From positions 15,021,207 to 15,085,206 of the forward strand of contig NC_064769.1 in the NCBI RefSeq assembly GCF_011397635.1: DNA of 64,000 nt, written 5' to 3'. A model generated the notes under the pieces. It searched no databases. It saw only the letters and a list, made by a program, of their open reading frames with translations, and had not been told where the DNA came from. The translations under genes and the position numbers were made by a program. The first letter of the stretch is position 1; each line of letters starts with the position of its first letter. Shown in pieces: positions 1 through 12,287 of the stretch. The DNA comes from Epinephelus fuscoguttatus (Eukaryota; Chordata; Actinopteri; Perciformes; Serranidae).

Positions 1-3000
1 GATTTTAAAGTTTTGTCATACAAAAACGTTAACATTCACCCTTTTATTGCTGTTTAAGTAGGTGTACATTAACTGGTTTTGAGCCTTCTGTAAGTATTTT
101 TAAACACATAGGTCTTCCTCCTTGGCTCCATTGTGGTGAAGACACCTACAGATAACATCAGCTTTTTAGTGGGTTAAACTAACAATAGAGTTTCTCCGCA
201 TCAGCAAAAGCTGCAGAGGAGTTAAGGTGAAAGTGCAGGAGTAGGTTTGCCACCTACTGCCACGAATTTAGATGATGAGGTTAAAGTGGAGCTGCTTCAA
301 TCGCTGCCAAAACTATGAAAATAGAATCCAGGTTTTTGTTTTTTAAATGATTCTCATATATTTATTTTTGTATCATATGCTGGACTATGTTTAGTCTAAG
401 TGATGTACATAATAATGAAAAAGATGAGAGGAGTTGTGGGGAAAAACAACTGACTGAAAGATTAATAAATATATTGCATGTAAGACAGTGATATTTGAGG
501 TTATATATGAACTCTGCCCTCTCCCCCACAGACTCCAGACTTCTCCCTGGTTAACGACAATGTAATAGCAATCCACTCAGCAGTAAGGCAGGCAATGACC
601 AATGATTGCCGGACATCAATACAACAAGCTATGAGTACTGCAGACTTAATGGGCCTGAGAGAGGAAAGCCCGACCTTGTGATAAATGGACTATGGACGAT
701 TACGGCACACTTCACATTAACTGTCTGGAAGGCCAATGCAATTGCACTCAACAAAAAGGAAACGGTTTTGCTTCGCTTCCTAAGAAGCAGTTGTGGTGAA
801 GCAGCCTGACTGACAACTTATCAGGGTAAAAAAAAAAAAAAAATCTCAACATAAGCAAAAGTCAAGACATTATAAAAATAAACACCAGAGGCTGCATTTA
901 CACTAAAGCACTGCTGTAAAAACATTCTGAATGTCATCACTCTATTAAAAAGGTGTTCCTAGGGGTTATCAATGTTATTGGTTAGAAGACTACTGCTGAT
1001 ATTACTGTACCTTATTGAAGGGCCATTAGCAAATCTATACGTATTCATTACAACAGTGCTGTGGTTAACATGCAGTTATATTCAGGAAAAGATCGTGTTT
1101 TGGCTAAAACCACCTATGTTTGGGGGCGCAAACGTTGCTGCAAATGCAGCAATGTGTTACTAAAAGTCACCTGCGTTTGGGGGCACAGCTGCTGGAAATA
1201 CAGCCATGTGTCACTAATGAACACCCTGTGTTGTTTTTTGTTGGTGTCAAGCAGTGGTCTGCAGCTTGGCAAGTGCCCAGATGTCACGGCATCCACCATC
1301 CCCTCCCTCTTACGATGACTACGTCGCCGCAGAACAACAAACAGAAGTAGCAGGAGCCTTCTGACCTATATCAATCATGCCGATAACCACTATTTTTGCG
1401 TATTTAATTAAGTGATGCATTCAAAAACCACATATCTGAGTGCAAGAGTTCCCCATATAGCTGCAACAGTAACCCAACATAATTAGAACACTCCTACGTG
1501 TTGCACGCCACAAAATCTTATCTGAGTTTGACCACTTCTCTGTAAGTTCTGTTAAATCAAGATAATGATATTATCTTCCTGCAAAGGGAAATTTTCTTCA
1601 ACTAAATGTATCAAGTTCTAAAAAGGCTGAAAGGAGCACATACTGCACACGGTACCAAACCAAACAAAAATGTACCATTGTCTAATAAGGTATCAGTTGT
1701 GGCTAACGACTTAACGTTTTTGCTGCCTTTTGTGTTTTCAGCTGGGATAGCGCCACAAAAAGCAATTTGTTTTCATCGAGACATCACTGTGTTTCCAGCC
1801 ATTATTGTGCCACCAAAAAAGGTTGGTTTTTACTGAGATATTGCTGCATTTCCTGCCAGTATTGTGCCACAAAACTGGGTAATCTAAGCCTAAACATGAC
1901 CTTTTCCTGACCATAAGTGACTTTTGTGCCTAAACCTAACCACACGTTAACCACAGCATTGAAGATTCAACAAATCCTCTGCATAATAAAGTACATGTGT
2001 AACATTTCCATGGTCTGCAGAAATGAAAAATGCCAACATTTATTCTGGTGATGGGTTGTAAGATGTGTTCTTTTTTGCTGCTTGTTCTCGTGATAATAAG
2101 GAGGCTGACATGTGAGGCCTCAAGTTGATTGCGTTGATTTGTAACACCTGTCGTAGTTGGTATAACTGCCAGTCAGGCAACTGTAGTTTGTTGATCTTTA
2201 TAAGTTGAAATAAATGCATTAGATTAATCAGTGTGCAGCTAGCCATTAACCTTTTTAAAAGTTGCCTCATTAGACAGTGGTACCAGAAGAGAGACTTATT
2301 TCAAAATGCTACCTCAGTAAAAATCTACACATGGGAATCTTAAATGTTGGTGTTGGTTTGCATGGCATTATTATAATATAGCCAATATTTTGTTGCCATA
2401 TGCATGTATGTGGAGGTGAGGAAAATATTATGTGCGCTAACATGCAGCAGAGCAGGCAATAACCTTGGCTGGGAAGCATGCAATTATCACGGAAGCCCTT
2501 GAAATGAGTCTAGTGCCAAAAAACTGTGGCTTCTGGGTTTTTTTCCATGTTCAGTGTTAAGTGATTTCAGTCCATTACATTTATCCTCATTCGTTAATGT
2601 CAGCCAGTTTAAAGTGGATAGTATGTTGAGGAGCCAACGTAGTACTATGAAGTCAGACACATTGGCAGAACCGAAATGAAACCAACCGATTAATATCTGC
2701 TCTGGAAACAAATGGAAAATTAAAAGCTCTGCACTTAATGGTGAAAGAACTGGGGTTAAGAGCACTAAATATCCCTGCAGCAAAAGGAAGTGACAGAACT
2801 TAAGACCTATTTCTGTTTGTGTGGCCTTCTAAAGTTGGCAGATCCCAGACTAAACTGTGCCACAGCTGAAATTATGCCTCAGTAACGTCTCGAAGGCCTT
2901 GTTCTGTTAAGTTGCATGCAAGAGACCGCCGTGCCTAGAAATACTGCCGCCACAAAGCCACAGGGCAGGAGGGGACTGTCCGCCTCAGATTTCTAGCCCA

Positions 3001-6000
3001 GACTCTTGGGGTGTGTTTTTGCCTCAAAATGGCGGGGGTGAAATTAAAGGCAGGGTTTACATGTAATTGCACATGGATGTGCCCACTGCCCACGGCTTTG
3101 ACCCCAGCTCCTGCGCTCTAATGAAGGGTTGAGAGATTGAACACGGCAAACCCTGGCAAAGTAATGGCTGCAGTCATGCCGGCCAAACAGATTTTGTAAT
3201 GTGCTTATAGTACTAAAGCACGGGGCCCTTATCATTATTCTATCCGGCCATTCTCATGTAACCATTAGTTCCCTGCTTTGAATGAGACACTATTATGCTA
3301 CCACACAAACTGCATTACAATCAATTATGAATGATCTTAGGAGACTTTATACATGTAGGCATTTGTGAGTCTGCACTGGATTTATATTGCATTAAGATTA
3401 ATAATGAATATTTTGATATGATCATGCCCTGAGTCAAGTTAGTTAAATGCTTTGTATACAGACAGCAAGCAGATCCTGTACAAAGCTCTGTAAATAAAAA
3501 AGATATATATGTCTTTGTGTACTTCAATTTAATGCTACTTAATGCTCAGTACATTTCAGGGCAAATATTACTATTTACTACATCTACTTGACAGCTGTAA
3601 CATTGGTTATTGGTTGCAGGCTAAGATTTTGTATAGTATTCATCCTAACAAATAAAAGATAAAGTAATATAGATAAAAAATATCCAACTGTATATAAAGC
3701 AGCACTAGTTAATATTAATTAAATAATGTGAAATATAATAATATAGACTGACAAGGGACATTCTAAAGTGCATTTTGGCTGTACTTTCACTTACTTTGCT
3801 TTGTTACTGGATACTTCTACAGTGTGGTATTGCTACTTTCACTCAAATAAAGCATGTGAATACTTCATCCAACCACTGTCAACGTCACACAGACACTGTA
3901 GGCCTATACTGTATAAAGTCCAGCGCAGGCTGTAGTTAAGCAGTGGAAACTTTCCCCGAGGAATGGTTTTACCAGCTGTGAGGCTCTAAGGGAAGGAAGG
4001 CTTTATTGTACAGTACTTTCAAATAAGGGGTTGCAGCTTGTAGCTTTATACTTAAATAATATAGGTTTATAATAGCAGGAAATCACACATGGGGTGCATT
4101 GATGATTTAGGGGAGACGTACAGCTCCTGATGCTGGAAAATGGCAGCTGCAGACAGCTTTAATTACTGTCCTGCTGACAAAGATGACAGGAAAGTTCAGC
4201 CACGCTCAAACCAAAAAAGTGGTTGCCTACAAAGTAGTGAGGGTGGTCCTGCAAAAGTGAAAACCCTCCACCCATGCTCCTCTTCAGTAGTCTATGAATA
4301 CACATAGACATAGACTCACTCTGACCACATATTATGGGTTTCTACTTGCTGATGGTTTCACATTTGGCTCAAAGTTTATGTAAATGCAGATGCGAGCCCC
4401 ACATCACTGTAGTTTGCTGAAAAACCCAAGGTTTTTCCAACCATGTTCCCTGTCTGTTAATCCAGCTGCCTTTACGTGGACCCACTCTGTGATTGGTCCC
4501 AGATTTGCTGTGGGTCCAGAGTAACTATTTGGCTTTCTCCCTGAGATTTTCCCATTGCTGCTGGCACTGTGCGACCTGCAGGAAACGACTGAGAATTGTG
4601 ACTGTAACAATGCTTATGGACAAATGCCAGACCACAGCTGTTTATTCAACCACACAAAACATTCCTCGGGGTTAATAACCACAGACACTGGAAGAGATCT
4701 ACTATTTAATGATTTGGTCTGTGACACAGTACAATATGTGCTTAGTTTGGGGAAAAATTGCAAGCAGCAAAATGTGTGGCACTGTATAAAGAAAAGCAAT
4801 AAGATTCTTAGTGTTTGAGTCATATTCACATAGTGCACGGTGCTCATGACTCAATTATTCTTGGTGCAATTTCTGGATTTTTGTTTGGAAATAAAGTTTA
4901 TTGTTTCAGCCACATTTTGGTCATTTTATGTTTAGTTTCAGTCAAGGAAGTCTAAAAATCTCTGCAGTGTTGATTCCACTTCGTCACATCTCTTTCAAAG
5001 AGTCATCATCTGTCTTTCTGCCTCCCAGACTCTCTGAGTCCCTCTCCTTACTGCCAGCCCTGCCCATCCTTCCTGGATATGAGGTCACGACAGAAGGACC
5101 AGAACAAAGGATGGACTGCAGTCATCTTAACTTAAACTCTTACTGCATATTGTACGCTCGCCCTTTCTCTTTTTTGTCCATGTCAAGCAGGAACGCAGCA
5201 GGGAAATTCAGCTATTACTGTTCAGACTATAGGCTTTTGTTACTGTTAGCGCTATTTAAAATGTGTAAAGTAAATCTACAGGACAGGGCTTTTGTTGCAT
5301 TGTTGAAATTTGTCCAAACTTTGTACATAATATATTACTGTGCATTTAATTTAGTTACTAGAGAGTATGGAGTTAGTTTTTCAAGTCTTTAATCTAATTC
5401 TTATTTAATTGTAATTGTTTTCTTTATTTGCGTGCTTTCTTTCCTTCTTTTAATTACCAAAACACATTTTCTGAATTTTGTCTTGCATACCAAGTAAATT
5501 ATATTATATATATATATTCATCTATTCCATCCATTAATGTAAGAAAGCTAACATTACTTATATTTTATATGAATCAAAAATCCAAGTGAGCTAGTATATT
5601 TTAAGATAGCTAGTCTGAATTATTTTTAGCAGTTAGGGACTGTTCGTTATATATGAGGGGGGAGGTGTGGTGCAAAAAAAAAAAGGGGAGACATGTCAAA
5701 TAATGTTTTAAGCACCGGGGAGGAACCTGTGTTTTCTATTTAGGCTTCGGGGAGGGGTATACACATTTAAATGTCTTATTTTGTATTTATTTTATAACAG
5801 AATCTTAAAGAAAACATGTGGGCGGGTTTAGAAGATATGTTTTCTTTAAAGAATTGCCAAAATGACACCATTTCTCACCGTGTATCTCCTGCCATTGTTG
5901 TTTAGAGGGCTGTGTGACATCAGAGAGCGTAACTGAGAGTACATCAATCTGGTATGAGTTCACAGGTGGTAAGTTATGGGTTTGACTGCCGTTCCAGTGC

Positions 6001-6435
6001 ACTTTCACACGTAGATGGTTGTAAAAACATGGGTTACGGGTTGCCTGGAACACACCATAATTTATGGTGGAGGGAGGGTCCTGCATTTTCTCTAAGTCAC
6101 TAAGGGAGGCTCAGGGAAAAATATATGTAGCTTTGGGGAGTGTAAAAAAAACAAACAAAAAAAACAACTAAGTGGCACTTGGCCACCCCCTCCTCTGACA
6201 ACTAACAGTTAAAGAACATTCCCTTAGCTAATAGCTAACTAGCTAACTTAGCTAACCCTCGGCTAGCACGCTAACATTAGCTAAATTACATTATTCTCAC
6301 TCACACTCAAAAGCCTTTTAAGCAAAGGAACAAAATTCACTTTTATGAGCCAATTTCTGACTCATATATGTCAAGACAAATGACAAACTTGAGGAGATAC
6401 AGTTAGCTTAATGCCTGAACAGATGGGTACATGTC
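1..6435. other. Intergenic region left of s1pr3
   Basis: No gene can be supported. AT-rich with short chance ORFs. It holds a degenerate tandem pair at about 1108-1210, a motif block at about 1745-1960 that shares a conserved stretch (in reverse) with the MITE at 6436-6721, an A-tract at 829-843, short TA runs near 5500 and a GCTAAC-rich patch at about 6225-6290. Confidence 0.7.
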
Positions 6436-6721
6436 ATTGGTTCGACAGCCCATTGTTCCGACCATATTTAAGTCATTGTTCCGAAGTCCGTTCCGAAATC
6501 ATCATGATGCCCTGTGGTTAAGGTCTGGTTAGGTTTAGGCACAAAAACCACTTGGTTAGGGTCAGGAAAAGATCATGGTGTGGGTTAAAATGAAAAAGAA
6601 AGTGACAAACTCATAAGCCGTGAGCCTGCTCCGCCTCAAGCCGGTCGCGGCGCACCATACGCCGGCCGCGAGCCGTTCAGCACCGCGGACAGTCGGACTA
6701 ATGGGCTGTCGAACCAATGGG
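6436..6721. mobile_element. MITE with 20-bp perfect terminal inverted repeats
   Basis: Left end CATTGGTTCGACAGCCCATT and its exact reverse complement at the right end. No ORF. The inside has the GGTTAGGTTTAGGCAC block seen in many fish repeats and a CpG-dense patch (6620-6680). Superfamily is not assignable: no clear target-site duplication. Confidence 0.8.
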
Positions 6722-6939
6722 CAGTTCCCGAACAGATAAGAAATGCTAACTAGGCTTATTGTTTGTCATTTCCACACAACATAGTGGAGAGGGAACTTAG
6801 TTAATATAGAAACTATACTTTTAGGACTCTGTAACATATTCCTGAGGGACTTTTAACATGTCTGGGATATTATTACCGCAACATTATGAGTTTCCACATA
6901 CCTCCTGCTTCATGAATTGAACTGACCCTTCAGCCGTCC

Positions 6940-7189
6940 CTGCTGCTCCCTGCCCGGGCTGAGGGAGGGGGGAGAGGGGGGAGTGACTTCCATCCAACCG
7001 TCGACATCTCCGGAGTCTAGAGATCAGTAAAAGATGAGAAGCTGCTCTCCTCCGCTGAGCCGAGGGACACGGGACTAAAGTTCAACATTTAACCGAGAAA
7101 ACACGGAGAGTCGACTACTCAGCAATGAAATGTATGTCTCTCAGTGTGCGGTGCACTTTCAACTAAACTCTGGCTGCGAGCATCCCACG
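6940..7189 (+). promoter_or_regulatory. s1pr3: Probable s1pr3 promoter and non-coding first exon
   Basis: GC-rich, G-tract-rich DNA runs from about 6940. A good donor (CCACG|GTAAGTT) ends a putative 5' UTR exon at 7189. A matching acceptor (CTTCCACTGCAG) lies at 7644, 77 bases before the start codon. A non-coding first exon followed by one coding exon is the usual S1P receptor gene plan. The transcription start is not visible from sequence and the left boundary is a guess. Confidence 0.5.
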
Positions 7190-7644
7190 GTAAGTTGCGT
7201 TAAAGCTGTCATCTGGGGGGAAAGTAAACTGCTCGACTCGGCATAAATCAGCTAATTACATCGAATTTACTGTAAAGTGGAATTAATAATGTCTATTGTA
7301 TGTGATTGCGACAAAAAATACATTTAAGTTAATGTATAAAAAGCCGAGAAAATGGTTAATTTAAACTTTTAAATGTGTTTCTGGTAGTTTGGGCAACGGT
7401 CCAAGGTTCCTTTGTAAACAAACAAACAGCATGTTGTGTGTTTGAAGGTGTAGACTGCATGTTTGAACGGGTATTTCAAGTCTTAAAAACCTCCTTTTTT
7501 CCATAGGAATGAAGAAAACTAGATTATTCAGTTAAAATCCATCATATAAAGCCATCAATTTTTGTATTTGATAAATATAATATTGAGATATACTTTGGCC
7601 ACTTCCTGGAATAACACTTAAATTCATCACATCTTCCACTGCAG
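7190..7644 (+). other. s1pr3: Predicted 5' UTR intron of s1pr3
   Basis: Begins GTAAGTTGCG and ends with a pyrimidine-rich CTTCCACTGCAG. AT-rich, no ORF, no repeat recognised. Inferred from splice-site quality only. Confidence 0.5.
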
Positions 7645-7721
7645 TTAAACACGGTGGATCTGCTGACACTGGACTCCTTGCTCACTCCTGACATCCAGTG
7701 TCAGCAGCCGGTGCTTTGAAG

Positions 7722-8867
7722 ATGATCAACCCTCAGATATACCTCCACTACAACTACACAGGAAAGCTGGACCACCGGCCCAGCGTTGGTGCAAGCCCTG
7801 GCACCGTGGACACCAAGACCATTGTGTTCCTCATCATATGCAGCTTCATTGTCCTGGAAAACCTCACCGTGCTGGTGGCCATATGGAGAAACCACAGGTT
7901 CCACAACCGCATGTACTTCTTCATCGGCAACCTGGCTCTGTGCGACATGCTGGCTGGAGTGGCCTACCTGGTCAACCTGCTCCTGTCAGGAGAGAAGACC
8001 CTGCAGCTCTCAACTGCTCTCTGGTTTGTCAGAGAGGGAAGCATGTTTGTAGCGCTTGGTGCGTCCATTTTCAGTCTCCTGGCTATTGCTATAGAGCGAC
8101 ACCTGACTATGATCAAAATGAGGCCTTATGATGCCAACAAGAACTACAGAGTGTTTCTGCTCATAGGGACCTGCTGGCTGATCGCCATATGTCTTGGAGC
8201 TTTGCCTATTCTGGGCTGGAACTGCCTGGACAACCTCCCTGATTGCTCCACAGTCCTCTCTCTCTATTCCAAGAAGTATGTAGCTTTCTGTATCACAGTT
8301 TTCATGGTTTTGCTCTTAGCCATGTCAGTCCTTTACGCCCGTATCTACATCTTGGTGAAGTCCAGCAGCCGAAAAGTGAGCAAGCACAGAAACTCAGAGC
8401 ACGCAATGTCCCTTCTGCGCACTGTCATCATTGTAGTCGGGGTCTTCATCGCGTGCTGGACACCCATCTTCGTCCTGCTCCTGGTGGATGTGGCATGTCA
8501 GCAGCGTTGTCCCATCCTTTACAAGGCTGACTGGTTCATTGGACTGGCTGTGCTCAACTCAGCCATGAACCCAATCATTTACACCCTGGCCAGCCGCGAG
8601 ATGAGACGGGCCTTCCTGGGTCTGGTGTGTGCTGTTTGTTACAAGGGGAAGGCATCTGTGACCGGCAGCGCTAACAGGCAGTCTCTGGAGCCCAGCCGCA
8701 GCAGGAGCAAGTCGTGGAGCAGCCAGAACAACCCCAACCAGAACCATCAGAGCTCCAGGCAGACGGAGCTGGAAAAGGGGCAGGGGACCAGCACAGGCCA
8801 TGGCGAGGTCTCAGTGGTGGCAGGAGGGGCTGCTCAGGCCGTCATTGAGAGTGACAGGAAAGACTAA
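7722..8867 (+). CDS. s1pr3: Sphingosine-1-phosphate receptor 3, class A GPCR, single coding exon
   Basis: Seven-transmembrane receptor for the lysolipid sphingosine-1-phosphate at the plasma membrane; in other vertebrates it couples to Gi, Gq and G12/13. The ORF is 381 aa from the ATG at 7722. The reading frame is open further back only to a TGA at 7689-7691, with no ATG, and the chosen ATG has A at -3. Visible features: N-glycosylation motif NYT at residue 11; TM1 about 33-55; [16 protein letters not shown] loop and TM2; REGSMF at 104-109, holding the Arg-Glu pair that contacts the lipid head group in this family; ERH at 125-127 in place of DRY, normal for S1P receptors; CWTP at 245-248 in TM6; NPIIY at 283-287 in TM7; Cys303 and Cys306 as likely palmitoylation sites. 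The Ser/Asn/Gln-rich tail has a basic [10 protein letters not shown] patch. Identity with human S1PR3 is strong through the TMs (family knowledge), and location beside shc3 supports subtype 3. Which teleost duplicate it is cannot be told. Confidence 0.96.
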   Translation: MINPQIYLHYNYTGKLDHRPSVGASPGTVDTKTIVFLIICSFIVLENLTVLVAIWRNHRFHNRMYFFIGNLALCDMLAGVAYLVNLLLSGEKTLQLSTALWFVREGSMFVALGASIFSLLAIAIERHLTMIKMRPYDANKNYRVFLLIGTCWLIAICLGALPILGWNCLDNLPDCSTVLSLYSKKYVAFCITVFMVLLLAMSVLYARIYILVKSSSRKVSKHRNSEHAMSLLRTVIIVVGVFIACWTPIFVLLLVDVACQQRCPILYKADWFIGLAVLNSAMNPIIYTLASREMRRAFLGLVCAVCYKGKASVTGSANRQSLEPSRSRSKSWSSQNNPNQNHQSSRQTELEKGQGTSTGHGEVSVVAGGAAQAVIESDRKD

Positions 8868-8903
8868 ATGATTGGAGCAAGATATCTACAGGAGGGAAGT
8901 GAG

Positions 8904-9190
8904 CACTGGTGGACTCAGGGGACCACCTATTTTGGTGCCCCCATGCTTGAACAAACACTGCAGAAGTGTCCTTTCAGATGCCTCTATGGAGGATAAAACA
9001 TGAGTGCCCTCTAGGGTGACCCTCCAGTGGAGAAAACGCAATAAAGTGCCCTCCAAGGTGGCCTTAAAATTAAGAAAAAATGATGCAGTGCCACACAGGC
9101 TGCCTTACATGCTAGAAAACATTCTGTGCGCTGGTGCCCTTTTTATTCTCATTTTACCTCTGTCCTTAAGACAGCCTGAGTCCACCACTG
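8904..9190. repeat. Short inverted-repeat element in s1pr3 3' UTR
   Basis: Ends CACTGGTGGACTCAGG and CCTGAGTCCACCACTG pair at 15 of 16 positions. It starts 37 bases after the s1pr3 stop. An AATAAA at 9040-9045 lies inside and could be used as a poly(A) signal. Confidence 0.55.
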
Positions 9191-10435
9191 AAGGTGAGGG
9201 TGATGCTATTGTTTAAGCTCACGAGCTTGTGCAGTGGCCAGAATTGGTGACGAAAAGGAATTTGAGTTGTGACTGAATCAGAGTGAAGGATATCTTAGAC
9301 TGCAGGGCAGTGGTTTCTCCTTTGTGCTTGATATTGATATATATGCATCATCCATACTTGGGAAGCGCATTAAAATGGCCACTCTTGGCATTAGACTGAC
9401 TAATTTATGAGGCCAATTTGTTCAACAACACAATCAATATCACCCCTTTGTGAAATACAGGTCATATTTCAGCAGAGGCCAGTGAGAAACACGTATCTCC
9501 AGATTTGGTCATTTTATGGTTAAATCTTTTTTAAGAACATTAATCATCTAAAAAACCATTGGATCATCTGAAAAATATGCATCGTCACAAAGCTGGAAAA
9601 AGGCAGTTTTTCTTAGCTTGTGCAAAGTGGATATTTCAGAGTACGTGGTTTTCACAGGTCAGTGACAGTTTGCAAATGAATGGTGCTCTAACCCTCTAAA
9701 GAAAAAACATTTACCTCCGTGGTTACAGATGTGACCGTCCAAGACAAACAAGACGTGAAAACTCACATGCGATGAATTAAAGTGCAATTAATTTACTGCA
9801 AAATGATGTAATGAAGAATGATTGTAGACAATTATTAGTGTAATGACCAACAATTATTTATTATTCAACGTAGTCTGTTCTGTAATTTTGTATTTACTCA
9901 GCATTACTACAGTATACTGTGCAGTTACTGTAATGAAAACTGCATTATAAGTCGTATATGTATATAAATGAGCTAATAGCACATGCTGAACCAGCTACTC
10001 TTTTCCTTATATAAGAAGCCTCATGTTCAAACTGCATCCGTTATCTGTTGTGAATTAATGTAGCTCATGCAGTGCATTCAACATCATTAGTTTTAGATAA
10101 TACCAGGGCTCCACCTGCTGGTTAACAGTGGTAGTACATGCAAAACATGCTGCATGTACAGTGCAGAATCTTTTCACTGTATGTTTGTTAAATATAATTA
10201 TTCCAGAAGTAGAAAAGCTTGTATCAACTTAAAAAGCATGAAGCTGGTAAACTGAAGGAAGAGGCATGTGAATGCAGCATGTGAAATAGAAATAGTTTAC
10301 GACGTGCAGCTATTTAAATGATGCAAAATATTAGCTTTGACACAATAAAGGTAAAAAAACGTGTAAACTGAATAAGGATGATTCACCTGATCACTTCGTG
10401 TTGCAGTGTCTCCCTCATTCCTTTGTGAAAATTAC
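9191..10435. other. s1pr3 3' flank
   Basis: No gene seen. AT-rich. It probably holds the rest of the s1pr3 3' UTR; another AATAAA is at 10344-10349. Confidence 0.55.
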
Positions 10436-11034
10436 TTAAAGGGACAGTGTGTGAGATTTAGGGGGATTTAGAGGCATGTAGCAGAGAGGATTGCAGATTG
10501 CAACCAGCTAAAACGTCTCCCAGTTAGAATTCCTTTCGTGTTGATTGTTTAGGAGGTTGTTAGCAGAAGCCAAATTATCCACAGAGGTCTCCTCTTCAAA
10601 TCGGTGTTTCTCCAACTCTGTTCAGCTCTTTGCAGACAGGCCGCTAGCCCAGCACCTACTGATGTGTGCTCCCCTTTTTTCTCTGGTAACTCCAGGTCCA
10701 GATGTTCAGGACGTTTTTACCAGGAGACGAATTATCTGCAGAGGACTCTTCCTCTCCAAAACAAACGGATCTTAATTTTTTTACTGATTTTAACCAGTAA
10801 AAACACTGAAAAGCAGTTTCACTAAAAAAAAAAGACATGGCGGTGCAACATGGCGAACTCTGTAGACGGTAACCTACTCCGTATGATGATACAAACATCT
10901 CATTCTAAGGTATACAAATACATGCCAATTCTTATTATCATGTGATTATACACTAAAGAAAACATACTTATTAAATTATATTTGATTTCTGCCAATATAT
11001 CCTCCTAAATCCTACACACTGAAGCTTTAAAAGT
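10436..11034. mobile_element. MITE-like element, terminal CTTTAAAG / GTGTGAGATTTAGG motifs
   Basis: The left end (ACAGTGTGTGAGATTTAGG) and the reverse complement of the right end (TTCAGTGTGTAGGATTTAGG) are alike, each next to a TTAAA-type end. The inside includes ACATGGCG and GCCAATTCTTATT blocks shared with the copy at 26355-26670. Confidence 0.65.
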
Positions 11035-12142
11035 TGACTCGCTTAAATTACAAATACATATATATTATTTTCTCACGTTTGTTGTGGTATCAAGCCATGC
11101 AGGTAGTTTTGATTTTGTATGTCCAGGTCCATCCACTTTGGAGATTTCTGCAGCTACCACAATACAATAGAGGTGAATTAATTTTTGAACGTGTTGCTTA
11201 CAGCATTGAACAATAACTTTAAAAATATTCACCTTCAACATCTTTTTCCTGACACAGCATCCCTGTTACTCCGAAGATCTCACTGTGAATAGTTCTCATT
11301 AGAAGTCTGTTCTGTCCAGGATAATCCAGAATAACAAGAACAGTGTTTATGGATGTATTTTTAAAATCTAGTTTTCAATGCCTTCAGCATGAGTAATTAA
11401 ATTCCATTCACCTCTACTGTATGGGGATGAAGGCAGAAGTCCCAGAAACAAGTATCTCAAAATCTGAGCTGAAATAAACCAAACCTATCTGCATGACAAA
11501 ATGTAATTAGAATTTAAAAACTGTGGTGACACTATTGCTTAATGCTGCATCTACCATAAACTGAATGTTATTACAGCAGATACAAGAGAGATTCTACACA
11601 TTCACGGTTTTATTGCCAACAGTCATACAGAATAATGATAAACCCATACAACCAAAAGATTAAATCTGTAAACATTATTTGGACTTCTTTGTTTTTATTT
11701 CCTTTTTTTCAACTATACCTGTTCCAAAATAGTGAGTTTCTGTGTGATTCCCTCCGACAAAGATTTTTATTTAGAATCTGGAAATGATACATTTAGAATA
11801 TATAATAGAGAGGGAGGGAAAGAGGGAGGGAGAGAAAGGAGACAGATAGAGAGAGGAAACAGTAGTCTCAAGCAGCAACACGCAGCAGGGCAAAACACAA
11901 CCTCTAGTGAACAGGCATGCCCCATTGAAGATCAGCTATTGCACTTTGAAGAGAGAGAGAAAGAGAAATAAAAATACCATTTGTACAAATAAAAGGCACA
12001 TTTTCATCAACAGAAATCTGGAAAGAAGCCATGTTCTTTTTGTGTCCCACTGTGTTTGGTTGTAGAATTTCTTTACGCCTCACAGCTAATCATGTTATCA
12101 GAGAGATTCAAGTATGGAGTTGTTTCTGCAATATATATAGAA

Positions 12143-12145
<3 letters not shown>

Positions 12146-12213
<68 letters not shown>
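12146..12213. repeat. (AT)n microsatellite
   Basis: About 34 nearly pure AT/TA units. ORFs read here as Ile-Tyr repeats are artefacts. Confidence 0.97.
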
Positions 12214-12214
<1 letters not shown>

Positions 12215-12287
12215 TGTCCTTAACTTTTCTCATTTTGCCAAGGTAATTCGATACCAAATTGTAACCCATTCTTTTAAGGGGTGTGCA

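Noticed and set aside
4901-5392. 163-aa ORF on the plus strand
   Set aside because: AT-rich, no domain, no splice-site support; length is possible by chance in 64 kb. Not reported as a gene.
7698-7721. Upstream extension of s1pr3 (eight more residues starting at GTG)
   Set aside because: GTG is not an expected start for a vertebrate mRNA; the first ATG in frame is at 7722 with good context and gives a normal family length.
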